Source of the DNA: Ectothiorhodospiraceae bacterium
GTDB taxonomy: Bacteria; Pseudomonadota; Gammaproteobacteria; Thiohalomonadales; Thiohalomonadaceae
Assembly: GCA_007125455.1 (NCBI GenBank)
Contig: SLDE01000164.1
Location: 1 to 5,854, forward strand
Length of the DNA: 5,854 bases
Reading direction: 5' to 3'
Below, piece by piece: positions 1 to 5,854 of this stretch (position 1 is its first letter; each line of letters begins with the position of its first letter). Both the position numbers and the translations under genes were made by a program. A model generated the notes under the pieces. That model was not told the origin of the DNA and searched no databases. It saw nothing but the letters and a program-made list of their open reading frames with translations.

Positions 1-6
1 AATGGA

Positions 7-900
7 ATGATGAAAGATAATCGACAGCTTGTAACTGTGTTGTGGCAGCGGATGCCGACCCTGGCGCTGCTGTTGGCGGTGCTGCTCATCAGCCATGCCT
101 TGGCCGGTCTTACCTGGCAACTGCTAACACCTTTGTTCGAACAGGACACCATCCCCCCCGCCGCCAGTATGCCCTCTGGTCGTTTGGCTGCGCCCGATAC
201 CCGCTCGGATCTGGCATCGGTGGCTGATCTACAGTTGCTGGGGCGGGCAGAGGAGGCCGAAGTGGCGGCGCCTGTCGTGGTGGATGCGCCGGAGACCCGC
301 CTGAATATCGCGCTCAAGGGGGTTCTTTCCCGCCCCCATTCGGAGGATGCGCGTGCGTTGATTGCGGTGGGCAATGACGACGAGAAGCCGTTTCGGGTGG
401 GTGATAGCCTTTCAGCCGGTGCGGTACTGCATGAGATCCTCAAAGATCGGGTGATCCTGCAACGGGCTGGGCGCTTTGAGACCCTGACCCTACCCAAAGA
501 GCGCATGGATATTGCCGCATCGGCCTCCCCGGCGTCATCCGCTACTGCCCTTGCGCCCCGTGGGCGTGTCGGAGGGGCCGGTGGCGTGTCCCAGCAGTTG
601 CGTGAGCTGCGCGATACCCTGATCCAAAGCCCGCAGGATGCGATGCGTTTGGTGAATGTGCAACCTGTGATGGAAGACGGCAGGCTCAAGGGCTACAGTG
701 TGCGCCCTGGGCAGGATCGCCGTCTGTTTGGTCGGGTGGGGCTGCGCCCGGGGGACGTGGTGACGGCGGTGAATGGCATACCGCTTAATGATCCCGGCCA
801 GCTGGGGGGGCTGTATCAGGAGCTGGCCTCGGCCAACCGTATACAAATCGCTGTGGAGCGGCGCGGTCGCAGTACCGAGCTGACCCTGGATCTCGAATGA
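7..900 (+). CDS. gspC: Type II secretion system protein GspC (inner-membrane coupling protein, PDZ type)
   Basis: GspC spans the inner membrane once and links the T2SS inner-membrane platform to the periplasmic part of the secretin GspD; it is also implicated in substrate recognition. The 297-residue product is near the usual family length. It shows a short cytoplasmic N-terminus, one hydrophobic helix at about residues 17-40, and a Pro/Ala-rich stretch. A homology-region (HR) domain follows at about 75-165, with LNIALKGVL at 99-107, F-RVGD at 129-133 and ILKDRVILQ at 144-152. An Ala/Ser/Gly-rich linker at about 169-195 leads to a C-terminal PDZ domain at about 205-297, with GYSVRPG at 229-235 and GLRPGDVVTAVNG at 245-257. 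Two consecutive ATG codons (7 and 10) could each start the gene; a GGA at 4-6 is the only visible ribosome-binding hint, because the window edge cuts off the leader. Its stop overlaps the gspD start, as expected for a coupled operon. Some relatives carry a coiled coil in place of the PDZ; this one does not. Confidence 0.95.
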   Translation: MMKDNRQLVTVLWQRMPTLALLLAVLLISHALAGLTWQLLTPLFEQDTIPPAASMPSGRLAAPDTRSDLASVADLQLLGRAEEAEVAAPVVVDAPETRLNIALKGVLSRPHSEDARALIAVGNDDEKPFRVGDSLSAGAVLHEILKDRVILQRAGRFETLTLPKERMDIAASASPASSATALAPRGRVGGAGGVSQQLRELRDTLIQSPQDAMRLVNVQPVMEDGRLKGYSVRPGQDRRLFGRVGLRPGDVVTAVNGIPLNDPGQLGGLYQELASANRIQIAVERRGRSTELTLDLE

Positions 901-2918
901 GGATGAGAATGAAGAATAACAAGGCAAGGCATAGGCTTTCGGCGGCACTGTTGGGGCTGCTGTGTTGGGGGCTCTCTCTCTCTGCTGTGGCGGAAGGGTT
1001 GACCCTCAACCTGAAAGATGCCGAGATCGGCGCGGTGATCGCCACCGTTTCTGAAATGACCGGACGTAACTTCATCGTCGATCCGCGCGTAAAGGGGCGG
1101 GTGACGGTGATCTCCAATCAGCCCATGGACGCCGAAGAGCTCTACCAGGTCTTTTTGGCCATCCTCAATGTGCACGGCTTTGCCACCATCCCCGGTGACA
1201 GTGTTACCAAGATCGTCCCCGAGGTGGGGGCCAAGCAGGATGCGGTGCCCACCGTGGATGGGGCGGTCTACGAGGGGGAGCAGATCGTTACCCGCGTGCT
1301 GGCGGTGAATAACGTCACCGCCACCCAGCTGGTGCCTATCCTGCGTCCGCTGCTGCCCCAGGGGGCGCATCTGGCGGCCTATGCCCCCAGCAATGTGCTG
1401 ATCATCTCCGCCACCGATGCCAATACCCGCCGCATTGCCGATCTGGTGGCGCGCATCGACCTGAGCGGGGAAGAGGAGGAGAGCGTCATCATCCCACTGC
1501 AGCATGCCTCGGCCAGCGAGATTGAGCGTATCCTCAATGCCCTGCAGCAGGGGGCTGGGCAGGAGGGCAGTAGCCGGGAGCCGTTGCGTATCATCGCCGA
1601 CAATCGTACCAACAGCATTATCCTCAGCGGCAACCGCGCAGCCCGCCAGCATCTGCAGCGCATCATCGAAAAGCTTGATACCCCGTTGCAGGCATCGGGC
1701 AATACCCGTGTGATCTATCTTAATTATGCCAAGGCCGATGAGTTGGCCCAGGTATTGACCGGGATCGGTCAGAGCATCGTGGAAGACACGGCGGGGGCGC
1801 AGGGCAGTGCCTCCGGCGCACGTACCTCCAGCCTCACCATCCAGGCCGATGTCAGCACCAACTCGCTGGTGATCAGCGCACCGCCCGATGTGATGCGTGA
1901 GTTGCAGTCGGTGGTGCGCCAGTTGGATGTACGCCGTGCCCAGGTTATGGTGCGGGCGGTGATCGCCGAGGTTTCCACCGATGTCTCCACCGAGCTGGGC
2001 GTGCAGTGGGGCTTTGATAGCCCCGATGGCAGCGGCCCGGTCGGGATGATCGATTTCAACAACACCCTGGGCAGTCTCGCCAGTGCGGCGGCCGGGCTGA
2101 CCGCGCCGCCGAACCTGCCGGGCATGACCCTGGGTGGTGGGGATTTCAGCAATGGTGATTTTCGTTTTGGCGCACTGGTACGTGCGCTACGTGGCGATGC
2201 CAATAACAACATCCTCTCCACCCCCTCGCTGGTGACCATGGACAACGAGGAGGCGGAGATCGTGGTGGGGCAGAACGTGCCCTTTGTCACCGGTTCCTAC
2301 TCCAGCACCGGCGGTGCCGCCACGCCGCAAAACCCGTTTCAGACCATTCAGCGCCAGGATGTGGGGCTGACCCTGCGGATCCGCCCACAGATCAACGAGG
2401 GCGATGCGGTGCGTATGGAGATCACCCAGGAGGTCTCCAGCCTCAGCGCCGGGGCAGCCGGGGCCAGCGATCTGATCACCAACAAGCGCTCGGTGCGCAC
2501 CACGGTGATGGTGGACGATGGCAAGGTATTGGTGCTCGGTGGCCTGATCGACGAAAAGCAGGTGGAGTCCTCCCAGCGGGTGCCCTTGCTGGGGGATATT
2601 CCGGTGTTGGGCCACCTGTTTCGTCATCAGAAGAGCAGTAACGTCAAGCAGGACCTGATGGTCTTCCTGCACCCGCGCATTCTGCGTGATGAGATCAGTA
2701 GCACTACCTTGTCCAGCGGCAAATACAACTATATCCGCGCCCGCCAACTGGATAATGCCGAGCGCAGTCGCGGTCTGCTCAGTGTGGGCCAGTCCCCCCT
2801 GTTGCCGGAGATCGAAAACTTTCTTGAGTTGCCCCCGCCCTATGAAGAAGAGGGGGAGCTGGCCAGCCCACCACGGTTGATACCGGAGCCAAGCCTCGCC
2901 CATGAACACGGACTTTGA
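897..2918 (+). CDS. gspD: Type II secretion system secretin GspD (outer-membrane channel)
   Basis: GspD forms the multimeric outer-membrane channel through which folded exoproteins leave the cell. The 673-residue product has a Sec signal peptide: basic N-region, hydrophobic core at about 15-30, probable cleavage after AVA at 30-32. Periplasmic domains follow in order: N0 (about 35-107, starting LTLNLKDAEIGAVI), N1 (about 128-190), N2 (about 195-263) and N3 (about 270-345). The secretin core lies at about 346-597, with the signature NILSTPSLVTMDNEEA at 438-453, VGQNVPF at 457-463, VGLTLRIRPQINEGD at 489-503 and VPLLGDIPVLGHLF at 562-575. A C-terminal S-type segment containing KYNYIRARQ (609-617) is where family members bind a pilotin, and a Pro/Glu-rich tail ends the protein. 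Three in-frame ATGs (897, 903, 909) compete as the start. The 897 start gives an ATGA overlap with gspC, while 909 has the better Shine-Dalgarno match. The N0 domain and the GspC/GspE neighbours separate it from the pilus secretin PilQ. Confidence 0.97.
   Translation: MRMRMKNNKARHRLSAALLGLLCWGLSLSAVAEGLTLNLKDAEIGAVIATVSEMTGRNFIVDPRVKGRVTVISNQPMDAEELYQVFLAILNVHGFATIPGDSVTKIVPEVGAKQDAVPTVDGAVYEGEQIVTRVLAVNNVTATQLVPILRPLLPQGAHLAAYAPSNVLIISATDANTRRIADLVARIDLSGEEEESVIIPLQHASASEIERILNALQQGAGQEGSSREPLRIIADNRTNSIILSGNRAARQHLQRIIEKLDTPLQASGNTRVIYLNYAKADELAQVLTGIGQSIVEDTAGAQGSASGARTSSLTIQADVSTNSLVISAPPDVMRELQSVVRQLDVRRAQVMVRAVIAEVSTDVSTELGVQWGFDSPDGSGPVGMIDFNNTLGSLASAAAGLTAPPNLPGMTLGGGDFSNGDFRFGALVRALRGDANNNILSTPSLVTMDNEEAEIVVGQNVPFVTGSYSSTGGAATPQNPFQTIQRQDVGLTLRIRPQINEGDAVRMEITQEVSSLSAGAAGASDLITNKRSVRTTVMVDDGKVLVLGGLIDEKQVESSQRVPLLGDIPVLGHLFRHQKSSNVKQDLMVFLHPRILRDEISSTTLSSGKYNYIRARQLDNAERSRGLLSVGQSPLLPEIENFLELPPPYEEEGELASPPRLIPEPSLAHEHGL
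899..902 (+). promoter_or_regulatory. Candidate Shine-Dalgarno (GAGG) for the third gspD ATG
   Basis: GAGG lies 6 nt upstream of the ATG at 909, a good ribosome-binding geometry. The ATG at 897 has only a weak TGGA at 887-890, also 6 nt upstream. The motif lies inside the gspC stop / gspD start overlap, so ribosomes ending gspC would arrive directly on it. Starting at 909 would shorten GspD by four residues (MRMR), all within the signal peptide N-region, leaving the mature protein unchanged. Confidence 0.45.
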
Positions 2919-4401
2919 CAGCGAACAGGCCGCCTCACCGGCGACGCCGCAGCGCCTGCCCTTTGGCTTTGCCCGGCGCCACCGGCTGGTGTATATCCCC
3001 ACCGAGGAGCGGCTGTACTACTGTGACGGGGTGAGCGTCAACAGCCTTGCCGAGGCACGCCGCTATCTGCAATGCACCTTTGCACTGGAGCCGGTCACTG
3101 CCGAGCGCTTCGACGAGCTGTTGCAGCAGGAGTATGAACAGGGCAGCGGCAGTATGCAGGCGATGGGCGAGCTGGGGGATGATCTGGATCTCAACCACGC
3201 CGCCCAGGCCCTGGGGGAGCCGGAAGATCTGATGGAGTCCCAGGACGATGCCCCTATCATCCGCCTGATCAACGCGCTGCTTACCGAAGCGGTGCGCGAG
3301 GACGCCTCCGACATCCATATCGAGTCCTTCGAAAACGCCATGGTGGTGCGCTTTCGTGTTGATGGGGTGCTGCGTGAGATATTGCGCCCCAAGCGGGCCC
3401 TGGCCCCGCTGCTGGTCTCGCGTATCAAGGTCATGGCCAAGCTGGATATTGCCGAAAAACGCCTCCCCCAGGACGGGCGGATCTCGCTCAAGGTGGCCGG
3501 GCGGGCGGTGGATGTACGTGTCTCCACACTACCCTCGGGCCACGGTGAGCGGGTGGTGTTGCGCCTGCTGGACAAGCAGGCCGGCCGACTCGACCTGCAG
3601 CACCTGGGGATGGAAGCCACGGGGATGCAGCGCCTGGATGCCCTGATCCATCAGTCCCACGGTATCATCCTGGTGACTGGCCCCACCGGCTCGGGCAAGA
3701 CCACCACCCTCTATGCCGGGCTGACCCGCCTGAACGACAGCAAGCGCAATATCCTCACGGTGGAGGATCCCATCGAGTACTACCTGGATGGGATCGGCCA
3801 GACCCAGGTCAACCACAAGGTGGAGATGAGTTTCGCCCGTGGCCTGCGCGCCATCCTGCGCCAGGACCCGGACGTAGTGATGGTGGGGGAGATCCGTGAC
3901 CTGGAGACCGCCGAAATCGCCATTCAGGCCAGTCTTACCGGCCATCTGGTGCTTTCTACCTTGCATACCAATACTGCCGTCGGCGCAGTGACCCGCCTGC
4001 GCGACATGGGGGTGGAGCCCTTCCTGCTTTCCTCCAGTCTGCTTGGGGTGCTGGCCCAGCGACTGGTGCGCCTGCTTTGTCCCCACTGCAAACAGGCCCA
4101 CCTTGCCAGTGCGAGTGAGTGTGAGCGCATGGGCCTGGCGGCAGATGCGCCGCCCACCATCTACCGACCTGGTGAGGGCTGCGAACATTGCAACGATATG
4201 GGCTACAAGGGGCGTACCGGGATCTACGAGCTGATCGTCATCGACGAGACCCTGCGCACCCTGATCCACGATGGTGCCGGTGAGCAGCAGATGGAGCGTC
4301 ATGCCCGCCAGCATACGCCGGGGATCCGCAGCGACGGCTTTCGCCGCGTATTGGCCGGGCAGACCTCGCTGGAAGAGGTGTTGCGGGTGACCAATGAGTA
4401 G
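2902..4401 (+). CDS. gspE: Type II secretion system assembly ATPase GspE
   Basis: GspE is the cytoplasmic secretion ATPase that powers pseudopilus assembly, held at the inner membrane by GspL. The 499-residue product matches the usual GspE length. An N-terminal domain opens with LPFGFARRHRLV (19-30), typical of GspE. The linker and second N-terminal domain include DDAPIIRLINALLTEA (115-130) and ASDIHIE (135-141). The RecA-like domain has Walker A GPTGSGKT at 260-267, an Asp box TVEDPIEY at 286-293, Walker B around DPDVVMVGEIRD at 322-333, and a His box TGHLVLSTLHTN at 346-357. Two CxxC pairs (C393/C396 and C427/C430, 30 residues between them) form the zinc-binding element of the GspE/PilB group. 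All catalytic motifs are intact, so it should be active. The first 17 nt overlap the end of gspD. An in-frame stop at 2878-2880 and no other upstream start codon fix ATG 2902 as the start, and the only purine-rich motif (GGAG, 2885-2888) is 13 nt away, so initiation is probably coupled to gspD translation. Confidence 0.97.
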   Translation: MNTDFDSEQAASPATPQRLPFGFARRHRLVYIPTEERLYYCDGVSVNSLAEARRYLQCTFALEPVTAERFDELLQQEYEQGSGSMQAMGELGDDLDLNHAAQALGEPEDLMESQDDAPIIRLINALLTEAVREDASDIHIESFENAMVVRFRVDGVLREILRPKRALAPLLVSRIKVMAKLDIAEKRLPQDGRISLKVAGRAVDVRVSTLPSGHGERVVLRLLDKQAGRLDLQHLGMEATGMQRLDALIHQSHGIILVTGPTGSGKTTTLYAGLTRLNDSKRNILTVEDPIEYYLDGIGQTQVNHKVEMSFARGLRAILRQDPDVVMVGEIRDLETAEIAIQASLTGHLVLSTLHTNTAVGAVTRLRDMGVEPFLLSSSLLGVLAQRLVRLLCPHCKQAHLASASECERMGLAADAPPTIYRPGEGCEHCNDMGYKGRTGIYELIVIDETLRTLIHDGAGEQQMERHARQHTPGIRSDGFRRVLAGQTSLEEVLRVTNE

Positions 4402-4403
4402 CT

Positions 4404-4410
4404 GGGGGTG
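4404..4410 (+). promoter_or_regulatory. Weak G-rich ribosome-binding site for gspF
   Basis: The 11-nt gap between gspE and gspF contains GGGGGTG, ending 2 nt before the gspF ATG. It pairs only loosely with the anti-Shine-Dalgarno sequence and is closer to the start than ideal. An in-frame TGA at 4395-4397 excludes an earlier start, so this is the only ribosome-binding candidate. gspF probably relies partly on ribosomes finishing gspE. Confidence 0.35.
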
Positions 4411-4412
4411 GC

Positions 4413-5633
4413 ATGGGGGCCTTTGAATACAGTGCACTCGATCCCCAGGGACGCCAGCGCAAGGGGGTGCTGGAAGGGGATACCGCACGCCAGATCCGCC
4501 AGCAACTGCGTGAACAGGGGCTCACCCCGCTGCAGGTGGAGGAGGTGGCACAGCGCGAGTCACGTCAGCGCCGCAGCGGCGGGCTCTCCCTGCGGCGCGG
4601 GATCAGTGCCACCGAACTGGCCGTACTGACCCGCCAACTGGCCACCCTGGTCAGTGCTGCGCTGCCGCTGGAGGAGTGCCTGGCCACGGTAGCACGCCAG
4701 ACCGAACTGCCGCGCCTCAAGAGCATGATCATGGCGGTACGTTCGCGGGTGATGGAGGGCCATACCCTGGCCGATGGCCTGGCGGAGTTTCCCCACGTCT
4801 TTCCCGAACTCTACCGTACCACCGTGGCCGCCGGTGAACAGTCGGGGCGATTGGAGGTGGTTCTGGAACGCCTGGCTGATTACACCGAGCGGCGTCAGCA
4901 GATGCAGCAGAAGGTGATGCTGGCGTTGTTCTATCCGGTGATCCTTACCTTCGTTGCAGTGGCGGTGATCGTCGCCCTGCTGACCTATGTGGTGCCCGAG
5001 GTGATCCGGGTGTTCGATAACATCGATCAGGAACTGCCGCTGCTAACCATTGGTCTGATCGTCGTGAGCGATTTTTTACGCGACTACGGTTTGCTGTTGC
5101 TTGCCCTGATCGCCGTGGGGGTTATTGGTGTTCATTACCTGTTACGCCGACCCGTCTGGCGTATGCGTTGGCACCAGCAACTGCTACGCATCCCGTTGGT
5201 GGGTCGGCTCAATCGTGGTTTCAATACCGCCCGCTTTGCCCGCACCTTGAGCATCCTCAATGCCAGCGGGGTGCCGGTGTTGGAGGCGATGCGGATCTCT
5301 GCCCAGGTCGTGACCAGCCTGCCGATGCGCCAGGCGGTGGAACAGGCCGCTGGACGAGTGCGCGAGGGCAGCCCCATCGCCCGCGCACTGGAGCAAGGCG
5401 GTTACTTTCCGCCGATGATGATCCACCTGATCGCCAGCGGCGAGTCCAGCGGACGTCTGGAGGGGATGCTCTCCCGCGCCGCCGATAACCAAGAGCGCGA
5501 ACAGGAGACCCTGCTGGCGATGATCATGGGGATGTTTGAACCGCTGCTGATCCTCACCATGGGGGCGGTGGTGCTGGTGATCGTGCTGGCGATCCTGTTG
5601 CCGATCTTTGATTTGAACCAATTGGTAGCCTGA
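4413..5633 (+). CDS. gspF: Type II secretion system inner-membrane platform protein GspF
   Basis: GspF is the polytopic platform protein at the centre of the T2SS inner-membrane complex. It contacts GspE and GspL and is thought to transmit ATPase motion to the growing pseudopilus. The 406-residue product has the standard family length and begins with the typical MGAFEYSALDPQGR. It contains two homologous cytoplasmic T2SSF domains, at about 70-195 and 272-395. Each carries the duplicated family motif: AAGEQSGRLEVVLERLADY at 139-157 and ASGESSGRLEGMLSRAADN at 341-359. Three hydrophobic segments fit the known topology, at about 169-194, 226-244 and 376-398. ATG 4413 is the only plausible start, because an in-frame stop lies 18 nt upstream. 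The gene sits 11 nt after gspE and 14 nt before gspG. The pilus homologue PilC is the main alternative, but gspC, gspD and gspG around it make GspF the clear choice. Confidence 0.97.
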   Translation: MGAFEYSALDPQGRQRKGVLEGDTARQIRQQLREQGLTPLQVEEVAQRESRQRRSGGLSLRRGISATELAVLTRQLATLVSAALPLEECLATVARQTELPRLKSMIMAVRSRVMEGHTLADGLAEFPHVFPELYRTTVAAGEQSGRLEVVLERLADYTERRQQMQQKVMLALFYPVILTFVAVAVIVALLTYVVPEVIRVFDNIDQELPLLTIGLIVVSDFLRDYGLLLLALIAVGVIGVHYLLRRPVWRMRWHQQLLRIPLVGRLNRGFNTARFARTLSILNASGVPVLEAMRISAQVVTSLPMRQAVEQAAGRVREGSPIARALEQGGYFPPMMIHLIASGESSGRLEGMLSRAADNQEREQETLLAMIMGMFEPLLILTMGAVVLVIVLAILLPIFDLNQLVA

Positions 5634-5635
5634 TA

Positions 5636-5640
5636 GAGGG
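5636..5640 (+). promoter_or_regulatory. Strong Shine-Dalgarno (GAGGG) for gspG
   Basis: GAGGG lies 7 nt upstream of the GTG start of gspG, in the 14-nt gap after the gspF stop. It is the clearest ribosome-binding site in the window. Together with the signature leader peptide encoded immediately downstream, it identifies GTG 5648 as the gspG start. In-frame sequence upstream is closed by a TGA at 5609-5611 and offers only rare start codons. Confidence 0.7.
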
Positions 5641-5647
5641 AATAAAC

Positions 5648-5854
5648 GTGAGATTGCAGCAAAAGCAAAAGGGTCTGACCCTAATCGAGATTATGGTGGT
5701 AGTGGTGATCCTCGGGATCCTCGGCGCGGTGCTGGTGCCCCGGGTGATGGACAACCCGGACCAGGCGCGAATCTCCAAGGCCAAGCAAGACATCCAGGCG
5801 ATCCGCACCGCGCTGGATATGTATCGCCTGGACAACTACCAATACCCCAGCACC
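5648..5854 (+). CDS. gspG: Type II secretion system major pseudopilin GspG (5' part, cut by window end)
   Basis: GspG is the main subunit of the periplasmic pseudopilus. It is made as a prepilin, cleaved and N-methylated by the prepilin peptidase GspO/PilD, and then assembled by GspE/GspF. The visible 69 residues, from a GTG start, give a short basic leader MRLQQKQKG with cleavage expected after Gly9. The hydrophobic alpha-1 helix LTLIEIMVVVVILGILGAVL follows, with Glu at mature position 5 and Pro at mature position 22, both conserved. VMDNPDQAR and ALDMYRLDNYQYPST are typical of GspG rather than of the minor pseudopilins GspH-K or type IV pilins. Mature position 1 is Leu, where Phe is most common. 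The reading frame is open to the last base, so the gene is truncated only by the window. Full-length GspG is usually about 140-150 residues, so roughly half is missing. gspH would be expected next. Confidence 0.95.
   Translation, partial: MRLQQKQKGLTLIEIMVVVVILGILGAVLVPRVMDNPDQARISKAKQDIQAIRTALDMYRLDNYQYPST

Noticed and set aside
957..968. Possible lipobox (Leu-Leu-Cys, residues 21-23) in the GspD signal peptide
   Set aside because: The position before Cys is Leu, not Gly/Ala/Ser, so it does not fit a lipoprotein signal. A normal signal peptidase I site (AVA) lies 9 residues further on.
816..1652. Antisense open frame (278 codons) opposite gspC/gspD
   Set aside because: It spans the gspC/gspD junction on the opposite strand and is rich in Asp, His and Gly, as expected from the complement of GC-rich coding DNA. 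No recognisable family and no matching regulatory signals.
2187..3002. Antisense open frame (271 codons) across the gspD/gspE junction
   Set aside because: Another shadow of strongly supported forward genes, with low-complexity shadow composition and no recognisable motif.
4402..4412. Internal promoter or terminator between gspE and gspF
   Set aside because: The gap is 11 nt, with no room for a stem-loop plus T-run and no -10-like A/T-rich element.
3529..4488. Long antisense open frame (319 codons) opposite gspE
   Set aside because: It lies wholly opposite a gene with every GspE motif intact. Its composition is typical of a GC-rich shadow frame (runs of His, Gln, Gly, Leu), and I recognise no domain.
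4827..5489. Repeat of a similar segment within gspF (4827-4883 and 5433-5489)
   Set aside because: The similarity reflects the ancient duplication of the T2SSF domain shared by all GspF proteins, not a recent DNA repeat.
897..5854. Type IV pilus genes (pilQ/pilB/pilC/pilA) instead of T2SS
   Set aside because: PDZ-type GspC, the N0-N3 secretin architecture, the GspE N-terminus LPFGFARRH and the GspG-type pseudopilin sequence, all in canonical gspCDEFG order, identify a T2SS.
1..5854. Mobile elements, CRISPR arrays, tRNA/rRNA genes or a hidden novel system
   Set aside because: No direct or inverted repeat pairs, transposase motifs, spaced repeats or structural RNA signatures were seen by eye. 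About 99% of the window is accounted for by five conserved T2SS genes.

Overview
The window is a contiguous, same-strand block of type II secretion system (T2SS, general secretory pathway) genes in the classical order gspC-gspD-gspE-gspF-gspG. The first four genes are complete. gspG runs off the right edge after 69 codons. The DNA is GC-rich, with strong G/C bias at third codon positions, and almost every base is coding. The protein types (PDZ-bearing GspC, GspE with a four-cysteine zinc motif, GspG with a typical class III leader) and the gene order point to a Gammaproteobacterium, or at least a proteobacterium. The exact lineage cannot be read from this window.

Layout: 7-900 gspC (inner-membrane coupling protein), 897-2918 gspD (outer-membrane secretin), 2902-4401 gspE (cytoplasmic assembly ATPase), 4413-5633 gspF (inner-membrane platform protein), 5648-5854 gspG 5' part (major pseudopilin). 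gspC/gspD overlap by 4 nt and gspD/gspE by 17 nt. gspE/gspF are 11 nt apart and gspF/gspG 14 nt apart. No promoter or terminator is visible, so this is the interior of a longer transcript. gspH onward should follow to the right.

Function as a unit (from knowledge of the family): GspE hydrolyses ATP at the cytoplasmic face and, through GspF and the missing GspL/GspM, drives assembly of GspG subunits into a periplasmic pseudopilus. GspC bridges the inner-membrane platform and the periplasmic N-domains of GspD. The pseudopilus pushes folded periplasmic exoproteins out through the GspD channel.

I read both strands for something outside this operon and found no extra gene, RNA, repeat array or mobile element. 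The window looks like an intact, conventional T2SS core. The findings are modest points: start-site choice, translational coupling, a Leu instead of Phe at the first position of mature GspG, and a Pro/Glu-rich tail on GspD.
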